In this document: piece after piece, positions 1-7,433 of the stretch | Layout of the letters: each line of letters begins with the position of its first letter | How positions within the stretch are numbered: position 1 is the stretch's first letter | Source: Comamonadaceae bacterium | GTDB taxonomy: Bacteria; Pseudomonadota; Gammaproteobacteria; Burkholderiales; Burkholderiaceae_C | NCBI GenBank assembly: GCA_947374505.1 | Contig: CANCCE010000081.1 | Location: forward strand, 1 to 11,306 | Length of the DNA: 11,306 bases | Direction: 5' to 3' | Notes under the pieces: generated by a model | Databases searched by the model: none | What the model saw: only the letters and a program-made list of their open reading frames with translations | What the model was told of the DNA's origin: nothing | Translations under genes and position numbers: made by a program

Positions 1-573
1 CTGCCAGTTCAAAACCTTGGTCAGTTGATCACCTTGTTCAAGGCTTCGCCCGGTAAATACAACTTCGCCTCGCAAGGCTCGGGCACGCTGTCACACCTTG
101 AATCAGAGGTGTTCATGACCACGGTCGGCCTTGACTTGGTGCATGTGCCCTACAAAGGCAGTTCGCAAGCCTTGCCAGACTTGATATCGGGCATTTCGAA
201 CATGATGTTCGACAGCATTCCGGCCTCCATGCCGCACGTGAAATCGGGCAAATTGCGTGTGTTGGCGGTGGCCTCAAGCAAGCGCATGAGCCTGCTGCCG
301 AATGTGCCGACAGTCGATGAAAGTGGTGTCAAGGGCTTTGAGGCGAACAACCTGTTTGGCATTTCTGCGCCCAAAGGCACACCCGCGCCGGTACTGGCCA
401 AGCTCGCCAAAGCCATTCAATCGTCGTTGAGTTCGCCCGATCTCAAGGAGCGCATGCAAGCGCAAGGTGTGGAGTTGAAGTTCACATCCGGCGAAGAATT
501 TGCCCCGCTGATCGAGCGTGAATTCAGAATCTGGGGCAAAGCCGTCGAGATGGCCAAGGTCAAGCTAGACTGA
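1..573 (+). CDS. Bug/TctC-family tripartite tricarboxylate transporter substrate-binding protein, C-terminal part (5' end outside window)
   Basis: This is the last 190 codons of a periplasmic solute-binding protein. The reading frame is open from base 1 (starting LPVQNLGQLITLF), so the gene begins upstream of the window and the TTG at 25 is not a real start. Family signs are the segment like 'pv.nl.eLi..akaspGkynfaSqGsGtlsHL', then VHVPYKGSSQALPDLISG, then the run from GKLRVLAVAS through LPNVPTVDESGVKGFEA and the FGISAPKGTPAPV segment. The same order of blocks occurs in the complete homologue at 2222-3193. Bug proteins bind small carboxylated or amide ligands in the periplasm, usually for a TctAB-type carrier, though many are orphans. 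The signal peptide and the N-terminal ligand loop lie outside the window, so the ligand cannot be guessed. The next gene starts 31 bp downstream on the same strand with no terminator visible, so the two are probably co-transcribed. Confidence 0.93.
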   Translation: MPVQNLGQLITLFKASPGKYNFASQGSGTLSHLESEVFMTTVGLDLVHVPYKGSSQALPDLISGISNMMFDSIPASMPHVKSGKLRVLAVASSKRMSLLPNVPTVDESGVKGFEANNLFGISAPKGTPAPVLAKLAKAIQSSLSSPDLKERMQAQGVELKFTSGEEFAPLIEREFRIWGKAVEMAKVKLD

Positions 574-589
574 TCACCCTGCATAAAAA

Positions 590-595
590 AAGAGA
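590..595 (+). promoter_or_regulatory. Weak ribosome binding site for the GGT-like gene
   Basis: A purine-rich AAGAGA sits 9 bases before the ATG at 605, directly after a run of seven A (585-591). It is a poor match to AGGAGG, but it is the only candidate in the 31-bp gap and supports the ATG at 605. Confidence 0.4.
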
Positions 596-604
596 CTCTC
601 ACGC

Positions 605-2209
605 ATGTCCTCAGACACTTCCGCTTTCTGGCAATTCCCCTACACCTCACAACGCATGCCGCTGTTGGCGCGCAATGTTGTCAGCACATCGCAGCCACTG
701 GCGTCTGCGGCCGGTTTGCTGATGTTGGCGCGTGGTGGCAATGCCGTCGACGCCGCCTTGGCCACAGCCATCACACTGACGGTGGTTGAGCCGTGCATGA
801 ATGGCATTGGCGGCGATGCGTTTGCCATCATTTGGGACGGCCATCGACTGCACGGACTGAATGCGTCAGGCCGCGCGCCACAGCGCTGGACGCCTGAACA
901 CTTTTCAAAGTACCAAGCCATGCCTCTGCGAGGCTGGGATTCGGTCACGGTGCCTGGTACGGTGTCCGCTTGGCGTGCGTTGTCAGACCGCTTTGGCAAG
1001 CTGCCTTTTGCGGATTTATTTGAGCCTGCCCTGCGCCATGCGCGCGATGGCTTCATGGTTTCGCACACGGTGCACCGTCAATGGCAAGCGCAGGTAGCGG
1101 AGTTGCTGCCGCAGCCCGGCTACCGCGAAGCCTTCGCACCGCAAGGCCGTGCACCGTTGCCGGGCGAGTTGTTCCGCAGCCCCGGCCAAGCCAAAACACT
1201 GGAGCGCATTGCCGCCAGCAAGGGCGATGATTTTTACCACGGCGAATTGGCCAAAGCCATTGCGGACCATGCGCGCAACACCGGCGGCCTTCTTGACGAA
1301 GCTGATCTGGCCGCACACCAAGCAGACTGGGTCGAGCCAATATCGGTGCGTTACCGGGACGTCGAACTGCACGAAATCGGGCCCAGTGGGCAGGGCATTG
1401 GTGCACTGATGGCTCTGGGCATGCTGGATCACCTTGACCTGAAGTCAGCCGGCCTGGACTCAGCGCTGTCGCAGCATCTGCAAATCGAAGCCATGAAGCT
1501 GGCCTTTGCCGACCTGCATGAATACGTCGCTGATCCGAAAGCGATGTTAGAGGTCACCGCGACCGATCTGCTCAAACCTGCCTACCTGAAACAGCGCGCC
1601 AGTTTGATCGACCCGCAGCGCGCTTCGCCGGCACGGCCTGGCTCCCCGCACAACGGCGGCACGGTCTACCTGACCGCCGCCGACGAAAACGGCATGATGG
1701 TCTCGTTCATCCAGTCCAACTTCAAAGGCTTTGGTTCCGGCGTTGTGGTGCCCAACACAGGCATCGCTCTGCAAAACCGCGGCTCAGGTTTCAGCCTCAA
1801 GCCAGGGCATCCGAATCAAGTGGCCCCTGGCAAGCGGCCATTCCACACCATCATCCCGGGCTTTTTGACCCGTGACGGTGCACCGCTCATGAGCTTTGGT
1901 GTGATGGGTGGCTCGATGCAGGCGCAAGGCCATTTGCAAGTGGCTGCGCGTGTGGCCGACCATGGACAAAATCCGCAAGCCGCTAGCGATGCACCGCGCT
2001 GGCGCGTCATGGACGACAACATCACTGTTGCAGTGGAGTGGAACTTCCCCCAGGACGCCATTGATGGTTTGATTGCACGCGGCCACGTGGTTCAAGTGGC
2101 ACCGCGCTTCAACACCGAGTTTGGATGCGCCCAGATGGCCATGAAGGTCGAGCACGGCTACATCGCCGCGTCAGACCACCGCAAAGACGGCTACCCGGTC
2201 GGGATGTAA
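605..2209 (+). CDS. Gamma-glutamyltransferase-like Ntn-hydrolase (GGT/cephalosporin-acylase superfamily), YwrD-like cytoplasmic form
   Basis: This 534-residue protein belongs to the gamma-glutamyltransferase family, whose members cleave themselves before a threonine that becomes the nucleophile. Seen: the RGGNAVDAALA block (43-52), VEPCMNGIGGDAF (61-73), the PGTVSAW region, and NGGTVYLTAADENG, where Thr353 is the expected processing and catalytic residue. Cleavage there would give chains of about 352 and 182 residues. Asn372 and the GG pair 435-436 (MGGS) are also kept. No signal peptide or membrane segment is visible, unlike classical periplasmic GGT. By my manual alignment to E. coli GGT, residues that hold the gamma-glutamyl group are changed: Gly395 at the Asp433 position, His414-Thr415 at Ser462-Ser463, and Ser88 or so at Arg114. 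The true substrate may therefore be another amide. The ATG at 605 is used because conserved sequence begins near residue 18. The gene follows a Bug binding-protein gene by 31 bp and converges on another. Confidence 0.9.
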   Translation: MSSDTSAFWQFPYTSQRMPLLARNVVSTSQPLASAAGLLMLARGGNAVDAALATAITLTVVEPCMNGIGGDAFAIIWDGHRLHGLNASGRAPQRWTPEHFSKYQAMPLRGWDSVTVPGTVSAWRALSDRFGKLPFADLFEPALRHARDGFMVSHTVHRQWQAQVAELLPQPGYREAFAPQGRAPLPGELFRSPGQAKTLERIAASKGDDFYHGELAKAIADHARNTGGLLDEADLAAHQADWVEPISVRYRDVELHEIGPSGQGIGALMALGMLDHLDLKSAGLDSALSQHLQIEAMKLAFADLHEYVADPKAMLEVTATDLLKPAYLKQRASLIDPQRASPARPGSPHNGGTVYLTAADENGMMVSFIQSNFKGFGSGVVVPNTGIALQNRGSGFSLKPGHPNQVAPGKRPFHTIIPGFLTRDGAPLMSFGVMGGSMQAQGHLQVAARVADHGQNPQAASDAPRWRVMDDNITVAVEWNFPQDAIDGLIARGHVVQVAPRFNTEFGCAQMAMKVEHGYIAASDHRKDGYPVGM

Positions 2210-2211
2210 AG

Positions 2212-2223
2212 GACGCTGGCGTC
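2212..2223. repeat. Short inverted repeat at a convergent gene junction
   Basis: GACGC-TG-GCGTC has 5-bp arms around 2 bases and fills most of the 12-bp gap between the stop at 2207-2209 and the opposing stop at 2222-2224. It has no T-tract on either side, so it does not look like a standard intrinsic terminator. Confidence 0.4.
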
Positions 2224-3193
2224 AGTTGACGACGAGTTGTCGGTCGCGAATCAACTTCGCCCAGCGCACCTTGTCGTCAGCCACCATCCTGGCCATCTGT
2301 TCAGGCGTGCTGCCTGTTGGCGTGGCACCCAAAAAGGCCAGGCGCTTGATCGTCTCGGGATCATGCAACGCTTCATTGAAAGCCGCATTGACTTTGTGAA
2401 TCGCCTCTAAAGGGGTGCCATGTGGCGCGTAGATGCCAAACCAATTGCTGACATCGAAACCTTTCAAACCCTGCTCGCTGAGGGTGGGTGCGTCTGGCAA
2501 AAAAGGCAGCCGCTGCGGGCTTGTCACACCAATGACCCGCAACCTGCCGTCCTTGATGTTGGCCTGTGACGTCACATAGTTATCCATCAACATGTGCACT
2601 TGGCCAGACATCATGTCGTTGAACACCAGACCCGTGCCACGGTAAGGAATGTGCGTGATGAAAACACCGGCCTGCGCTTTGAACAATTCACCGCTGAGAT
2701 GGCTGTTGGTGCCGTTGCCGCTGGATCCATAGTTGAGTTGCCCTGGCTTGGCCTTGGCCAAAGCGATGAATTCAGCCAGCGTTTTCACTGGCAAGCTGGC
2801 AGGCACCACCATCACGCTGGACGTTTTAGCAATGTAGACCACCGGATCGAAATCCCGCTCCACATCGTAGGGAAGTTTCGGGTTGGTGATGGGGCCGATG
2901 GAGTGGGTGCTGCCCGTCGCGATCAACAAGGTGTAACCGTCCGCGGACGCCTTGGCGACCAGCGCAGAACCAATCGTGCCGCCAGCACCGGCTCGGTTGT
3001 CGATGATGATCGCCTGCCCCAGCTTTTCAGCGGCTTTGATGCTGATCGCGCGGGCCAGAATATCAGTCGCACCGCCGGGTGGAAAAGGCACGACCAGACG
3101 CACCGGCTTGGCCGGATACGTCTGTGCCGCCGCCCAACCCGACACCATGAGCCAGCCAACACCCGCCAAGACACCCCAAAAATATCGTTTCAT
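2222..3193 (-). CDS. Bug/TctC-family tripartite tricarboxylate transporter substrate-binding protein, complete
   Basis: This is a periplasmic solute-binding protein of 323 residues, the usual size for the family. The start chosen is the ATG at 3193 (MKRYFWG...), because a signal peptide begins there: K2-R3, a hydrophobic stretch to about residue 20, and cleavage probable after AAA (21-23) before QTYPAKP. The frame stays open upstream to an ATG at 3280, but that would add 29 non-family residues before the signal peptide and overlap purL. The ligand-loop motif PFPPGG (36-41) with Asp44 is present, followed by the GAGGTIG block, NYGSSGNGTNSHLSGELF, HIPYRGTG and the FGIYAPHGTP segment. Bug proteins capture small organic acids or amides. 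The ligand is unknown here, and no TctA/TctB genes are in the window. The gene has its own candidate promoter in the 64-bp gap after purL and converges on the GGT-like gene. Confidence 0.95.
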   Translation of the reverse strand: MKRYFWGVLAGVGWLMVSGWAAAQTYPAKPVRLVVPFPPGGATDILARAISIKAAEKLGQAIIIDNRAGAGGTIGSALVAKASADGYTLLIATGSTHSIGPITNPKLPYDVERDFDPVVYIAKTSSVMVVPASLPVKTLAEFIALAKAKPGQLNYGSSGNGTNSHLSGELFKAQAGVFITHIPYRGTGLVFNDMMSGQVHMLMDNYVTSQANIKDGRLRVIGVTSPQRLPFLPDAPTLSEQGLKGFDVSNWFGIYAPHGTPLEAIHKVNAAFNEALHDPETIKRLAFLGATPTGSTPEQMARMVADDKVRWAKLIRDRQLVVN

Positions 3194-3200
3194 CACAGCA

Positions 3201-3210
3201 CCGCCCTTCT
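3201..3210 (-). promoter_or_regulatory. Ribosome binding site deciding the start of the Bug gene
   Basis: Read on the minus strand this is AGAAGGGCGG, ending 7 bases before the ATG at 3193. Its position supports that ATG, rather than the one at 3280, as the true start. Confidence 0.5.
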
Positions 3211-3224
3211 GATCTAAAAGCAAA

Positions 3225-3253
3225 ACGATGCAACAAGCGTGCCGTGATGTCAA
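3225..3253 (-). promoter_or_regulatory. Candidate sigma-70 promoter for the Bug gene
   Basis: On the minus strand a perfect TTGACA (plus-strand 3248-3253) is followed after exactly 17 bases by CATCGT (3225-3230), which matches the -10 consensus at only 3 of 6 positions. The predicted start of transcription lies about 25 bases before the ATG at 3193. The -35 lies just past the purL stop codon. The strong -35 with a poor -10 would suit a promoter that needs an activator, but this is inference. Confidence 0.4.
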
Positions 3254-3257
3254 TACA

Positions 3258-6200
3258 TCAGTTGACCCACTGTCGGGCATTGCGCCAAATTTGCATCCAA
3301 GGGCTGAAGTCGTTCACGTTGGCGTCAGTCCAGCTCATCTGCACATTGCGGAAAACCCGCTCAGGGTGCGGCATCATCGCGGTGAAGCGACCATCGGCCG
3401 TGGTCACCGCCGTGAGACCGCCGGGGCTGCCGTTCGGATTCGCCGGATAAGCTTCGGTCGGTTGACCGAGGTGATCGGTGAAGCGCATCGCTGCAATCGC
3501 TTTAGCCGCATTGCCGCGACGAGAAAAGTTGGCAAAGCCTTCACCGTGGGCCACCGCAATCGGCAGACGCACACCCGCCATGCCTTGCAAGAAAAGACTC
3601 GGTGAGTCCAGCACTTCGACTTGTCCCAAGCGGGCTTCAAAGCGTTCGCTGAGGTTGGTAGTGAAGCGCGGCCAGGCTTCGGCGCCGGGGATGATGTTGG
3701 CCAATTCAGCGAACATCTGGCAGCCGTTGCAAACACCGAGACCGAAGGTGTCGGGGCGTGCAAAGAAAGCTTTGAACTCTTCTGCCAATACCGCGTTGAA
3801 CAGGATCGAGCGCGCCCAGCCGATACCGGCACCCAGCGTGTCACCGTAGCTGAAACCACCGCAGGCTACGATGCCTTGGAAGTCTTTCAGTTTGGCCCGG
3901 CCGCTTTGCAAATCAGTCATGTGGACATCGCAGGCTTCAAAACCGGCGAGCGTGAAGGCATAAGCCATCTCCACGTGCGAGTTGACGCCTTGCTCGCGCA
4001 AAATCGCCACGCGCGGACGCGTTAAATTCAACGCCGCTGCGGTAACTGTTGGCTTGAATGAGTCTGGCAGATAAACATGCAAACCCGCGTCTTGCGGGTC
4101 GCCGACAGACGCATGCTCAGCATCGGCACCGGTCGGATTGTCACGCAGCTGGCAAATCTTCCAGCTGACGGCGTCCCAGACCTGATGCAGGTCTTGCAAC
4201 TTGGCGCTGAAGACGACTTTGGTATCACGCCAAACTTGAATGTGACCCTTGCCGACCTCGAGTGCTGCGTGTTGTGGCCGGGTTTTGCCAACGAAGTGAC
4301 TGAACTTCGACAAGCCATGTTGACGCAGCACCTGCATCACCTCGTTGCGAGCCGCTGTGCGGACCTGAATCACCACGCCCAACTCTTCATTGAAAAGGGC
4401 TTTTAAAGTGAGTTCGTCACGGCGTGCGCTGACCTGCGTAGCCCAGTTTTTACTATCGCCGGTGTCCATGCGGCTGTCTGAAATACCGTCACCTTCAACC
4501 AGCAACATGTCGATGTTCAGCGAAACGCCGACCTGGCCGGCAAAGGCCATTTCGCAAACGGCTGCCAACAGGCCACCGTCGCTGCGGTCGTGGTACGCCA
4601 AGATGTCGCCTTGGGCGCGCAAGGCGTTGATAGCGTTGACAAGGTTGACCAAGTCTTGCGCATCGTCGAGGTCGGGCACAGCGCCCTCGCCCCGCTCCAG
4701 CGTTTGCGCCAGGATCGATGCGCCCATGCGGCTTTGGCCTTTGCCAAGGTCGATCAGAATCAGCGTGGTGTCGGCTTCTTCAGTGTTCAGCTGCGGCGTC
4801 AGCGTGCCGCGCACATCGGCCAGCGTGGCAAAGGCGGTGACGATGAGCGAGACCGGTGAGGTGACTTTTTTGTCGTCCCACACCGTGCGCATCGACAGTG
4901 AATCTTTGCCGACAGGAATCGACACGCCGAGTGCCGGGCAGAGCGCCATGCCGACGGCTTTGACGGTCTCAAACAGCGCGGCGTCTTGACCGGGCTCCCC
5001 GCAAGCGGCCATCCAGTTCGCCGACAGCTTGACGCGCGGTAACTCGATCGGCGCCGCCAACAAGTTGGTGATGGCTTCAGCCACGGCCATCCGGCCCGAG
5101 GCTGCGGCGTCGGTGGTGGCCAGCGGCGTGCGCTCGCCCATGCTCATGGCCTCACCGGCGAAGCCCTGGTAATCGGCCAAGGTCACGGCGCAGTCGGCCA
5201 CCGGCACCTGCCACGGACCGACCATTTGGTCACGGTGCGTGAGACCACCCACCGTGCGGTCGCCAATCGTGATGAGAAAGCGCTTGGAGGCCACAGTCGG
5301 GTGGCTCAGCACATCGATCACGCTTTTTTGCAGATCGATGCCGGTCAAGTCCAGCGGTGTCACGGCGATGGGAAGACGCTGCACATCGCGGTGCATCTTC
5401 GGCGGTTTGCCGAGCAGCACATTCATCGGCATCTGGACTGGCGATGTGGCCCCCACGCTTGTCGCTTCATTGTCAAACAAGACCAGGTCTTTTTCTTCGG
5501 TCGCCACACCGACCACCGAGAACGGACACCGTTCGCGTTCGCAAAAGGCTTGGAATTGCGGCAGCGATGCTGGTGCAATCGCCATCACGTAGCGCTCCTG
5601 GCTTTCGTTGCTCCAAATCTCTTTAGGGCTCAAGCCGCTTTCTTCCAGCGGCACAGCGCGCAGGTCGAAGCGAGCGCCACGACCGGCGTCGTTCACGAGT
5701 TCCGGAAAGGCGTTGGACAAACCGCCTGCGCCCACGTCATGAATCGCCAGTATCGGATTGGCTGCGCCAAGTTGCGCACACTGGTTGATGACCTCTTGCG
5801 CGCGCCGTTCGATCTCAGGGTTGCCACGCTGCACAGAATCAAAATCCAGGGCTGCCGCATTCGTTCCGGTAGCCATCGAGCTGGCCGCGCTGCCGCCCAT
5901 GCCGATGCGCATGCCGGGGCCGCCGAGCTGAATCAGCAGCGTGCCAGCAGGAAATAATATTTTCTTCGTCAGGCCCGCGTCAATCGTGCCGAGACCGCCG
6001 GCAATCATGATCGGCTTGTGATAGCCCCAACGCTGACCGTTCACAGTTTGCTCGTATTCGCGGAAGTAACCGGCTAAGTTGGGTCGGCCAAATTCGTTGT
6101 TGAAGGCCGCACCACCGAGCGGGCCTTCGGTCATGATCTGCAAGGCACTGGCGATGTGGTCCGGTTTGCCAAACGCGGTGTCAAACAACCTAGACACCGT

Positions 6201-7283
6201 GAAGCCCGTCAGGCCGGCTTTGGGTTTGGAGCCGCGGCCGGTAGCGCCTTCGTCGCGGATCTCGCCACCGGCACCCGTCGAGGCACCAGGGAAAGGTGAA
6301 ATCGCCGTTGGGTGGTTGTGCGTTTCGACTTTCATCAGCACATGCGTCAAAACGTCTTCATGCGCGGCGTAGGACTGGAGCGTTGTAGCTGGTGCGGCTT
6401 GACCCGAGGCCGCTTGCGCATAAAAACGCTGAACCTTGCCACCCTCCATCACGGAAGCGTTGTCAGAGTAAGCCACCACCGTGTGCTGCGGGTTCAGCTG
6501 CTCGGTGTTGCGGATCATGCCAAACAGGCTCTTGTCTTGCGGCACGCCGTCAATGCTGAACTCCGCGTTGAAAATCTTGTGGCGGCAATGCTCGCTGTTG
6601 GCCTGCGCGAACATCATCAACTCGACATCCGTCGGGTTGCGCTGAAGCTGCGTGAATGCCTGCACCAGGTACTCGATTTCGTCAGCGGCCAAGGCCAAGC
6701 CAAACTCGCTATTGGCGGCCTCCAGCGCGGCCTTACCACCGCCCAGCACGTCAATCGATTGCAGCGGTGCCGCTTGCAATTCAGCAAAAAGTGACCCAGC
6801 CTGCGCCCGGTCGGTCATGACACTTTCGGTCATTCTGTCGTGCAGCAAGGCAATCAGGTCTTCGCGTTGGGGCAGGCTTAAATAGGTTTTGCCCAGCAGG
6901 CCCGACTTGATGGACACGCAGTATTCGGTGATGCGCTCAATGCGCTTGACCGCCAAGCCGCAGCTGTGGGCGATGTCCGTGGCTTTTGAGGCCCAAGGAG
7001 AGACCGTGCCAAAGCGGGGCGTGACGATGAAAAACGACGCCCCCGTCGTGTTGGCCGGCCAAGTGCGGCAGGGTTCACCGTAGCTCAGCAGCGCCTCAAG
7101 TTGGGTTTCCATGGCCTCAGTGGGCGGTGCCTCGGTGGCCACCAGATGCACATACCGGGCGCTGATGCCGGTGATCTTGTCGTTGATGGCTTGCAGCCGG
7201 GGAAGCAGTTGCTGGGCGCGGAAGTCGCTCAGGGCATTGATCCCGCGGGATTCGCCCTCGAAAGTCGTCAGATGCAGGGTCAC
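3258..7283 (-). CDS. purL: Phosphoribosylformylglycinamidine synthase (FGAM synthase), large single-chain type
   Basis: PurL converts FGAR, ATP and glutamine to FGAM, step four of purine synthesis, in the cytoplasm. This 1341-residue chain is the proteobacterial fused form (E. coli 1295). Visible in order are the N-terminal PurS-like domain with TPRFGTVSPWASKATDIAHSCG (about 108-130), the first synthase half with VETHNHPTAISPFPGAS (His322, His324), the IHDVGAGGLSNAFPELV and IWSNESQERYV blocks, a second synthase half with VGKDSLSMRT and YHDRSDGGLLAAV, and a C-terminal glutamine amidotransferase domain. That domain has the nucleophile Cys1185 in GVCNGCQM and the His1306/Glu1308 pair in MPHPERVFR, each at the same distance from the C-terminus as in E. 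coli to within about one residue. The start is a GTG at 7283 with only a weak AAGG upstream. No better in-frame start is seen. The gene stands alone, divergent from map, and ends 64 bp before the Bug gene start. Confidence 0.98.
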   Translation of the reverse strand: MTLHLTTFEGESRGINALSDFRAQQLLPRLQAINDKITGISARYVHLVATEAPPTEAMETQLEALLSYGEPCRTWPANTTGASFFIVTPRFGTVSPWASKATDIAHSCGLAVKRIERITEYCVSIKSGLLGKTYLSLPQREDLIALLHDRMTESVMTDRAQAGSLFAELQAAPLQSIDVLGGGKAALEAANSEFGLALAADEIEYLVQAFTQLQRNPTDVELMMFAQANSEHCRHKIFNAEFSIDGVPQDKSLFGMIRNTEQLNPQHTVVAYSDNASVMEGGKVQRFYAQAASGQAAPATTLQSYAAHEDVLTHVLMKVETHNHPTAISPFPGASTGAGGEIRDEGATGRGSKPKAGLTGFTVSRLFDTAFGKPDHIASALQIMTEGPLGGAAFNNEFGRPNLAGYFREYEQTVNGQRWGYHKPIMIAGGLGTIDAGLTKKILFPAGTLLIQLGGPGMRIGMGGSAASSMATGTNAAALDFDSVQRGNPEIERRAQEVINQCAQLGAANPILAIHDVGAGGLSNAFPELVNDAGRGARFDLRAVPLEESGLSPKEIWSNESQERYVMAIAPASLPQFQAFCERERCPFSVVGVATEEKDLVLFDNEATSVGATSPVQMPMNVLLGKPPKMHRDVQRLPIAVTPLDLTGIDLQKSVIDVLSHPTVASKRFLITIGDRTVGGLTHRDQMVGPWQVPVADCAVTLADYQGFAGEAMSMGERTPLATTDAAASGRMAVAEAITNLLAAPIELPRVKLSANWMAACGEPGQDAALFETVKAVGMALCPALGVSIPVGKDSLSMRTVWDDKKVTSPVSLIVTAFATLADVRGTLTPQLNTEEADTTLILIDLGKGQSRMGASILAQTLERGEGAVPDLDDAQDLVNLVNAINALRAQGDILAYHDRSDGGLLAAVCEMAFAGQVGVSLNIDMLLVEGDGISDSRMDTGDSKNWATQVSARRDELTLKALFNEELGVVIQVRTAARNEVMQVLRQHGLSKFSHFVGKTRPQHAALEVGKGHIQVWRDTKVVFSAKLQDLHQVWDAVSWKICQLRDNPTGADAEHASVGDPQDAGLHVYLPDSFKPTVTAAALNLTRPRVAILREQGVNSHVEMAYAFTLAGFEACDVHMTDLQSGRAKLKDFQGIVACGGFSYGDTLGAGIGWARSILFNAVLAEEFKAFFARPDTFGLGVCNGCQMFAELANIIPGAEAWPRFTTNLSERFEARLGQVEVLDSPSLFLQGMAGVRLPIAVAHGEGFANFSRRGNAAKAIAAMRFTDHLGQPTEAYPANPNGSPGGLTAVTTADGRFTAMMPHPERVFRNVQMSWTDANVNDFSPWMQIWRNARQWVN

Positions 7284-7347
7284 GGTGGCGGCGGCCTTGT
7301 GGTTGTCGGTGTCGGCGTGTGCCGGGTCCGGAGGAAAGTAGCCGGAG

Positions 7348-7353
7348 ATTTTA
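7348..7353 (-). promoter_or_regulatory. Possible -10 element for purL
   Basis: On the minus strand TAAAAT matches TATAAT at 5 of 6 positions and lies about 65 bases before the purL GTG. No acceptable -35 hexamer lies at 16-18 bases upstream, so this is only a tentative assignment. I see no PurR-like palindrome nearby. Confidence 0.22.
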
Positions 7354-7390
7354 TCAGTGCTCAGCCGGCATCGATGTGCTTGGGCGAAGC

Positions 7391-7404
7391 CCTGTCAGGA
7401 CAGG
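7391..7404. repeat. Inverted repeat in the purL-map divergent region
   Basis: CCTGTC-AG-GACAGG has perfect 6-bp arms around a 2-base centre. It overlaps the proposed map -35 hexamer (7397-7402), the usual place for a repressor operator. The 2-base centre makes a DNA protein-binding site more likely than an RNA hairpin. No regulator is assigned. Confidence 0.45.
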
Positions 7405-7426
7405 GTCTCAAAGCTGGTGGGATAAT
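7397..7426 (+). promoter_or_regulatory. Candidate extended -10 promoter for map-glnD
   Basis: AGGACA (7397-7402, 4 of 6 to the -35 consensus) is followed after 18 bases by GATAAT (7421-7426, 5 of 6). TGG lies immediately before the latter, giving an extended -10 (TGnGATAAT). Transcription would start at about 7432-7434, that is, at or within a couple of bases of the map ATG at 7434. Confidence 0.5.
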
Positions 7427-7433
7427 CAGCAAC

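Noticed and set aside
585..600. On the minus strand, GAGAGTCTC followed by seven T, resembling an intrinsic terminator
   Set aside because: The palindrome would leave only a one-base loop and a 4-bp stem, and no minus-strand transcript is expected there. The A-tract more likely serves the ribosome site of the plus-strand gene.
2594..3217. A 207-codon open frame antisense to the complete Bug gene
   Set aside because: The opposite strand codes for a full Bug protein with signal peptide and motifs. The antisense product has low-complexity charged sequence and no family resemblance.
3194..3280. An upstream ATG at 3280 giving the Bug protein 29 more residues
   Set aside because: It would overlap the purL end and put non-family sequence in front of a clear signal peptide. 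The ATG at 3193 has a better placed ribosome site.
5226..5957. A 243-codon open frame on the plus strand, antisense to purL
   Set aside because: It lies wholly within an unmistakable purL. The translation is rich in His and Arg with no recognisable domain, as expected for a shadow frame in G+C-rich coding DNA.
7101..7433. An extended map frame starting at 7101
   Set aside because: The extra 111 residues are antisense to the purL N-terminus and unrelated to Map. The family N-terminus starts at the ATG at 7434.
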